21,958 bases of DNA from Pleurobrachia bachei (Eukaryota > Ctenophora > Tentaculata > Cydippida > Pleurobrachiidae), in NCBI GenBank assembly GCA_000695325.1, contig AVPN01001282.1, positions 1 to 21,958 on the forward strand. Reading direction: 5' to 3'. The translations under genes were made by a program, and so were the position numbers. The notes beneath the pieces were generated by a model. It saw only the letters and a list, made by a program, of their open reading frames with translations. It made no database searches and was not told the origin of the DNA. The first letter of the stretch is position 1. Each line of letters opens with the position of its first letter. This document shows positions 16,971 to 21,958 of this stretch, one piece after another.

Positions 16971-18044
16971 CTAATACCCGTTTCTAAAGCTATCTCCAGA
17001 TGGAGGTGGCTGACTCCCACCGCCGCCACCACCACCACTGTTACTCGACGACCCTGTATTATACCCACCCCCTCCAGAGCTGGGCGGGGGAGGGTAGTAG
17101 CTGTAACCAGGGTAGTAGCTGTGGTGGTGACCACTGGGTGGTGGTGGGTAGTAATCACGAGATCCCCCGTACGGAGAGGGAGGATACCCGGGGTAGGCCC
17201 TGGTGTAATCTTGAGGATGGTGAGGGGGGTAACCAGGGTAACTACCCGGGTAACCATGGTGAGAGGGTGGGGGAGCGGACCTACTTTGATCATAACCACC
17301 GCTTGATCTCTGTTGGTTGCTCTGCTGGTCATATCCACCTCCCGTACCTCCACCACCACTCTCCCCACCTGTTGCTCCAGCCGTGCTATCTCTGTATTTC
17401 GTGTAATCGACGAAGAAATCCAAATTTGCCCTTTCATCGTCATGTATATCGCTGATAATCTCATTGACACATGCTTTAATTTTTTCCGGATCTCCCTCAA
17501 TGGAAATAACTCGCTCGGGAAGATCGTACGGTAGCTCCTTCTTGTTACTTGTGTTAACTAGGACACCATGGGTGTTCTTCAGGTTCTTAATGTTGTCGCC
17601 TCCCTTTCCGATTATCTTTCCAATCACTTTGTCAGATACAACCAACTTACAGACTCGCTTCCGTCGCTCATATCGGGTGGTTTCATTAGTTCCCTTTGGT
17701 TGGTAACTGTCCTCCCTTATTCTCGCCTGAATGAACTCAATGACATCTTTCAGGGTGTCACAGTCCGCCATAACGGAGACATACCGCTCGTTGAGAACTG
17801 GAAACACACATCCCTGTTTGGAGATGGAAATTTTGGAGCCACTGGAATCTTTAAGCTGCTTGATCCTCTCACCTCCCTTTCCAAGAATACTCCCCACTGA
17901 ATAGTTGGGACACAACACCCTCACAACTTTGACAGTTTTCAGAATCTTCCTTGGTTTGTCTTCATCTTTCGTGTCGGTGGAACCTCCGCCAAGTCCCGCC
18001 TCTTCTGCCGATCTTTTTAACGTTGCAGTCTCTTCATCGGCCAT
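16971..18044 (-). CDS. Two-KH-domain RNA-binding protein, Nova/hnRNP K-like, GY/P-rich tail
   Basis: The uninterrupted frame encodes 357 residues. KH1 (about 38-112) has the GKGG loop at 55-58 and KH2 (about 130-202) at 146-149; GxxG loops grip single-stranded RNA. The stretches CPNYSVGSILGKGGERI, VLNERYVSV and IQARIRED, then LPERVISIEGDPEKI, follow the Nova pattern (IIGKGG, GTTERV, EKIRE, LQERVVTVSGEPEQ), but no third KH is present. The tail (about 220-357) is rich in Gly, Tyr, Pro and Ser with YPGYPP repeats, a low-complexity type common in RNP-granule proteins. It is probably a nuclear splicing or mRNA regulator (inference). An acceptor-like CATCTTTTAG ends one base before the ATG, so a 5' UTR intron or trans-splice site is likely. 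PCBP-type KH proteins are the alternative family. Confidence 0.88.
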   Translation of the reverse strand: MADEETATLKRSAEEAGLGGGSTDTKDEDKPRKILKTVKVVRVLCPNYSVGSILGKGGERIKQLKDSSGSKISISKQGCVFPVLNERYVSVMADCDTLKDVIEFIQARIREDSYQPKGTNETTRYERRKRVCKLVVSDKVIGKIIGKGGDNIKNLKNTHGVLVNTSNKKELPYDLPERVISIEGDPEKIKACVNEIISDIHDDERANLDFFVDYTKYRDSTAGATGGESGGGGTGGGYDQQSNQQRSSGGYDQSRSAPPPSHHGYPGSYPGYPPHHPQDYTRAYPGYPPSPYGGSRDYYPPPPSGHHHSYYPGYSYYPPPPSSGGGGYNTGSSSNSGGGGGGGSQPPPSGDSFRNGY

Positions 18045-18400
18045 ACTAAAAGATGAAAATGTTTAAAACACCTAAATTAGAAGCAATATAATCTCGCGGG
18101 TGGCCAGAATTGGATGTTTTGCGAACACAGAAAGGGAGACGTTTTTTATTGACATATGCTACATGTCCTTATAAAGGAGGAGTTGAAAACGCGCGCGCTA
18201 GGGACCTGCAGCGCATGTCAACGTTTTTTAAAAACGCAAAGCAAAAATTTTCGAGACTTTGAAAATTTTGTTTTCGTCATCTGATTGCCATGCCGTGCCG
18301 CGCGACACAATAAATTGAGCATCGCGCGGCATCCCAAACAAAGTTAAATTCAAAGATCTCGCGCGTTACAACTGTGTTGTGACATGATTTGTGTTGACTT
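18045..18400. promoter_or_regulatory. CpG-bearing upstream region of the KH gene
   Basis: The sequence is locally rich in CG, with CGCGCGCGC (18191-18199), two CTCGCG words (near 18090 and 18358) and a perfect hairpin at 18296-18331. CG-rich pockets in otherwise AT-rich DNA suggest a housekeeping promoter, but no start site can be fixed. Confidence 0.45.
18296..18331. repeat. Perfect 10 bp hairpin, 16 nt loop
   Basis: TGCCGCGCGA (18296-18305) and TCGCGCGGCA (18322-18331) are exact reverse complements around an AT-rich loop. The pair lies about 255-290 bp upstream of the KH-gene ATG. It could be a dimeric factor site, a cruciform or a structured RNA element. Confidence 0.7.
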
Positions 18401-20466
18401 CCGTTCAACTTCCAGCGTCACCTGATCTCCGTTTTCATTTCCGGTATAGTTTGATAAATCAACATGAAGATCATGATACCCCACGCAAAACTAAACCAGA
18501 GATAATCCATCTCAATAAAATCTGGCGCCAGATTCATGAGATTGTTGGATACAGTGCTCTGAACGCAGTCAATACTCTGAGTCTGACATTGACAGTGAGA
18601 TTGACATGACTTTGTCGCGGTGTGAAAGATGACCTTGGCACATTAAAAACATGTGTATTTCCGAGTAGTATACCAACAAAGTAAAACTCGGTTATTTCAA
18701 TGCATCAAATTAGTTTATTAAGGAGGGAATTCAGGGGGGTTATACTCCGATCGGCAGTTACAAAAAGTGTCTTTGCTGAACACACATCAACAACAGAACA
18801 ACAACAACAATACCAGCATTCACCACTCTCACACACACATTCTTCTGAACTGGATAAAACAATGTATAGTGCTCCTTCATCAAAACATGTTTTGGATGTG
18901 TGTGCACGTGCAACATTATGATGTTATTGCACACACGTACACACACGTGCTCGCACATTTTAAAAAGGACCACATACATCACACACACGCACATTCCCAC
19001 ACATTCTCGCACACAGACGCACACACTCACACACATACATATATCAACATCGTATCCAGGTGCGCATATATGTGCATTATATATAAGAGATATAATATAT
19101 AACGAAAATTGTCCACCACAACAACAACAACATAAAGAGAGAAAAAACACAATGTTTCAAAAATATAAACACGTTTTGTTGTCTGAATGAGAGAGCAAGA
19201 GAAAGAATTGAGAGCTCACCATCCGGGAGCAGATCATTCAAGTCGAGAGATGTTTTGGAGGAGGGGTTGAAAACAGGGGGTTAAAATAGAGAATCACGAA
19301 GAAGAATAAGATTGGAAGAACAGAGGGTCTGAAAATAGATCATTCTGGGATAGATCTGAGTGAGTCTGTATAGCTGGTGATGGCCCGAAAGAAAAATAAA
19401 AAACACTGTAAACCAATATATTCCCATACCTCGCTGAACTATAAGAATTATACAAGCCGTCACCAGAAGGAGGGGAGGGAGAAAAAGGGTGTAAAAACTG
19501 TACAGAATAGAGTAGAAATGTAACAATAAAATCACATTCTCTGACTCTCCCTTTCTCTCCCTCTTCTTTTCTGATCTATCCCAGAAAAACAAATCATAAT
19601 TAGAGATTGATATGGGGGATAAGAATCAAGAACGCACCAGCCAATGATGGCAGAAAATTAACCAGACACAGAGGAAACATCAACTCTAACTTCCCTATTC
19701 CAATTCTCTCTCTCAGCTGTGTTTGAATGTCGGCTAGATATATTTTTGTGTTTCGGACACGGAGACAGACAAACAAATAGACAAACAGGTTTAGTCCTTA
19801 ACACACTGCGTGCAGCTGTGACCTGCAAAGCAGCACACCCCCTTTACCAGGCGACATTCTAGCACAGCTGTGAGAGATAGAGGGCTACTGGGGTTATGAG
19901 AGATATTCCATGTGTGTCGGTTAGATTTTCTACACAAGGACTGTATGCGTTGAGGGGATATCGGGGGGAGGGAGGAGAAGCAATAAATAACAAAATCAAA
20001 CATTATTTACAGTAAAGCGATGGGGTTTATTATAGAATCTCTCTTTTTCTCTCTGATTATAATAATCAAGAGAGGCAATACATATATTGAACATTACGCA
20101 GATCACGTGATGCCCAAATATGGTTCTGCCCTTATAAGGCAAGAAAGACGAAAAAGACGAGGGAAAATGTACGTTTGTTGTGCTTTTAGCTCTCTCCCTA
20201 AATGCACGACAAACGGACAAAATGTGTGACTTTTTGCAACAAACAAACAAACAAAATATCTCTCTCTTCAAAAAACCTGTCCCGAAAATGGTTAACATAA
20301 AAAAATTGATAAAAATTTGGTAAACGCATAAACATAAAGATATTGTTACGCGTTATCATTGTGTGGGGTGGGTTCATTTCATAATCTTTTCGCACACACA
20401 ATACATCACCCGGATATATAGGGTGTTCTGTTGACTCTGCGTGTGTGTGTGAGGTTTAGTATAATC

Positions 20467-20512
20467 TCACGCGTGAGTGTGTGTAACGCGTGACAGGTCA
20501 CGCGTGAGTGTG
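20467..20512. repeat. Duplicated TCACGCGTGAGTGTG
   Basis: There are two exact 15 bp copies (20467-20481, 20498-20512), with a related ACGCGTGACA between them. Each holds the palindrome TCACGCGTGA. A regulatory role is possible but unproven. Confidence 0.6.
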
Positions 20513-21670
20513 ATAACAGGGGAGGAGGGTGGGTGTGATTAGGTGTGATATTGGAGGTGACCGTGAGTGTAGCTTACTAAATGGAGTTTGGGGGAGTGTG
20601 AAGCAATGGACGTATATTGGGAAATGGGGGAATGAGGGTGTTTGCAATAACAGCCCAGGGGAGAAAGTATCATTAATTAATTAATTAATTAACAAAGTAT
20701 TTCACCCTGAAAAATGTCACTACAAAACCCATGGTTTACACACAACACACAATGGAAATATAGATCGGGCAGGGGTCACAGTCTGGACTCATGAAACACA
20801 AGCACAATGGGCATGATGATGGGAGAGGGGAGACAAACATTATATATAATATCGGCTGTGAAATAAAGGCACTCTCACACATGATAGACGGGGAGGGGAT
20901 GGGTGTATAAAAACTGCTCGGGGAAGAAGGGAGGAGGCAATGTGATTATGTGTGGGGGAGGAGGGTGGGGTGGAATATATTATGTTCTCTTCAGCGATCT
21001 GGGTAAAATCTGAAATCAGGGGATCAGTTTCTATCCTGAGAATGAAAGAGATAGATGTGAGTTGTGTTTTGTTGTATGTGAGTTTTATGGTGTACCAGGA
21101 ACTGACCAATCAGAACTCGTTATTTAGATCACGTGACTGGTTATCCGCCAATCAGGGACCAGTATTTTCTGATTCGTTCAGTTCCTGTGGTGTATCGTGT
21201 TGCTTTCCCACACGTGTAAAAACACACCCACACACACATACACCCACACGAACACATTATCTCTCTCTCAATATCTGGATATATAATATTCTCCCCAAAG
21301 AAAGATTACCGAGACACACAGACACACACGGACACACACACACAAACTAACAAACAAAGAAGCTTCAGCGCCAATAAAACCAAAAAGAGTGAAAATAAAA
21401 AAGAAATACCAATCACACCGAGTGAAAACCCTGCTGATTGTGGTGTGTTTCGTTGAAAATGGGGGCACAGAAAGGGAGAAAAACAGGGAAAATACCAGAG
21501 ATAAAAAACATCTCCGGGTCTCCCCTGCTCCCTCTCTTCCCCCACTCCCTCACACATCTCTCACACACGGTCTGGCAATGTCTGTTGATCATTTCCTCCT
21601 TACATCCCACTCTCTCTCTCCTTCTCTCTTCAACAAATTTGAACAATTCACAGAGGGGGAAATGTAGAGT

Positions 21671-21704
21671 CCATGGTTACCATGGTTACCGTAACCATGG
21701 CAAC
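21671..21704. promoter_or_regulatory. Paired RFX X-boxes in a palindrome
   Basis: The minus strand of 21676-21689 reads GTAACCATGGTAAC, and the plus strand of 21691-21704 reads GTAACCATGGCAAC. Both fit GTNRCC, 2 nt, RGYAAC exactly. The arms CCATGGTTAC (21671-21680) and GTAACCATGG (21691-21700) form a perfect inverted repeat. The pair lies about 70 bp past the stop of the gene at the right edge and 3.6 kb upstream of the KH gene. Confidence 0.6.
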
Positions 21705-21773
21705 ACGTCATACATTTAAATTCGTCAACGAGTGAGTAACGGACAATATCTCCCTTGGAGGGGAACATATCCG

Positions 21774-21958
21774 CTATTGCACTGCAACAAGTTCGTGATG
21801 AACGGAGGCATTCGTCCAGCCCATACCATACTGCTGGTGATGAGGCACGGGCGAGGAGTTGGATCGAGGTACAAACGGTTGGACATTCACCAGATCGTGT
21901 AGATCAGGTGACCGGGATCGGGTCTCCAAATCGCTGTCACTGCTACACTCACTATAGT
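21774..21958 (-). CDS. C-terminal end of an unidentified protein (partial)
   Basis: An open minus-strand frame enters from the right edge and ends at TAG (21776-21774), with 60 codons visible. It has no start codon inside the window. The residues are Ser/Asp/Arg-rich (YSECSSDSDLETRSRSPDL), then polar with Pro, His and Gln (PVPHHQQYGMGWTNASVHH), ending HELVAVQ. Base composition is richer in GC than the flanking DNA, and the long stop-free polar stretch looks like a real disordered tail, as in many transcription factors. I do not recognise the family. Confidence 0.6.
   Translation of the reverse strand, partial: YSECSSDSDLETRSRSPDLHDLVNVQPFVPRSNSSPVPHHQQYGMGWTNASVHHELVAVQ

Larger units (their letters stand above)
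18401..21773. other. Long microsatellite-rich non-coding stretch
   Basis: I see no supported gene. Contents include CAA/CA-rich DNA (18780-19060), an AAC run (19120-19131), TCACGTGA E-boxes (20103, 21129), a duplicated TCACGCGTGAGTGTG (20467 and 20498), (TTAA)n (20672-20690), CA runs (21222-21245, 21314-21345) and AG- or CT-rich stretches. Open frames here are low in complexity. The left part may hold KH-gene 5' exons and the right part the 3' UTR of the gene ending at 21774. Confidence 0.6.

Noticed and set aside
16922-17500. 192-residue minus-strand frame overlapping the KH gene in another frame
   Set aside because: It begins inside KH2 and is open because the GY/P-rich tail is repetitive. 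Its product is a Val/Thr-rich shadow with no domain.
18758-19190. Cys/Val-rich and His/Thr-rich frames
   Set aside because: They are translations of CA/TG and CAA-rich low-complexity DNA.
19208-19270. Short minus-strand frame ending in a GTGAGC donor (KTSLDLNDLLPD)
   Set aside because: It is plausible as an exon, but no acceptor, start or partner exon was found and the protein is not recognised, so it is not annotated.
19281-19592. 103-residue hydrophobic minus-strand frame
   Set aside because: It is membrane-like only because of AT-rich composition and shows no family features.
1-21958. tRNA, rRNA or CRISPR elements
   Set aside because: No A/B-box pair, cloverleaf, rRNA core or regularly spaced direct repeat array was found by eye.

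Overview
The window looks like nuclear DNA of an invertebrate animal. It has short spliceosomal introns, animal-type housekeeping genes, CR1/Jockey-group LINEs, a mariner-type DNA transposon and many microsatellites. I cannot name the species. Early-branching or small compact-genome animals fit, but nothing here decides it.

The left part (1-9512) is a repeat thicket. Two copies of one LINE lie head-to-tail on the minus strand (1-2281 and about 2498-4503). Copy 1 keeps one open endonuclease-reverse transcriptase frame of about 702 codons that runs off the left edge. Copy 2 is a damaged mosaic. In three places (50, 50 and 45 bases) copy 2 carries the exact complement of copy 1 without reversal, 145 of 145 bases. 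Ordinary inversion gives a reverse complement, so this is the strangest signal in the window: either unknown biology or a data artefact. Next come two arrangements of one composite repeat unit (4294-6339 and 6508-9512). Both contain relics of a YqaJ-like nuclease reading frame and a shared 0.9 kb segment. Only the second is split by a 933 bp mariner-like element (7364-8296), and the first preserves the paralogous empty site. Two short fragments of a LINE reverse transcriptase catalytic box (LYADDTQ) sit on the plus strand at 8345 and 8509.

The middle and right (about 10.6-18.0 kb) hold four host genes, all on the minus strand and closely spaced. In transcription order they are a two-KH-domain Nova-like RNA-binding protein (18044-16971), the TUG/ASPSCR1 UBX protein (16004-13911, seven exons), the arginine methyltransferase PRMT3 (13525-12086, no intron in the coding part) and the amino-terminal exons of tubulin cofactor D, TBCD (about 11709-10597). 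The later TBCD exons are not visible; they may lie left of the repeat thicket. Splice-acceptor-like sequences lie just before several start codons, so 5' UTR introns or spliced-leader trans-splicing are possible. The TBCD intron before its last visible exon has a 40 bp tandem repeat that copies the splice acceptor and exon start.

The far right (18045-21773) is 3.7 kb of microsatellite-rich, apparently non-coding DNA with a perfect 10 bp hairpin, E-boxes and RFX-type X-boxes. The window ends in the last 60 codons of an unidentified minus-strand gene (21774-21958). The host genes act in different processes (RNA binding, membrane-protein trafficking with p97, ribosomal-protein methylation, tubulin folding). 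Their grouping points to shared housekeeping expression rather than one pathway.
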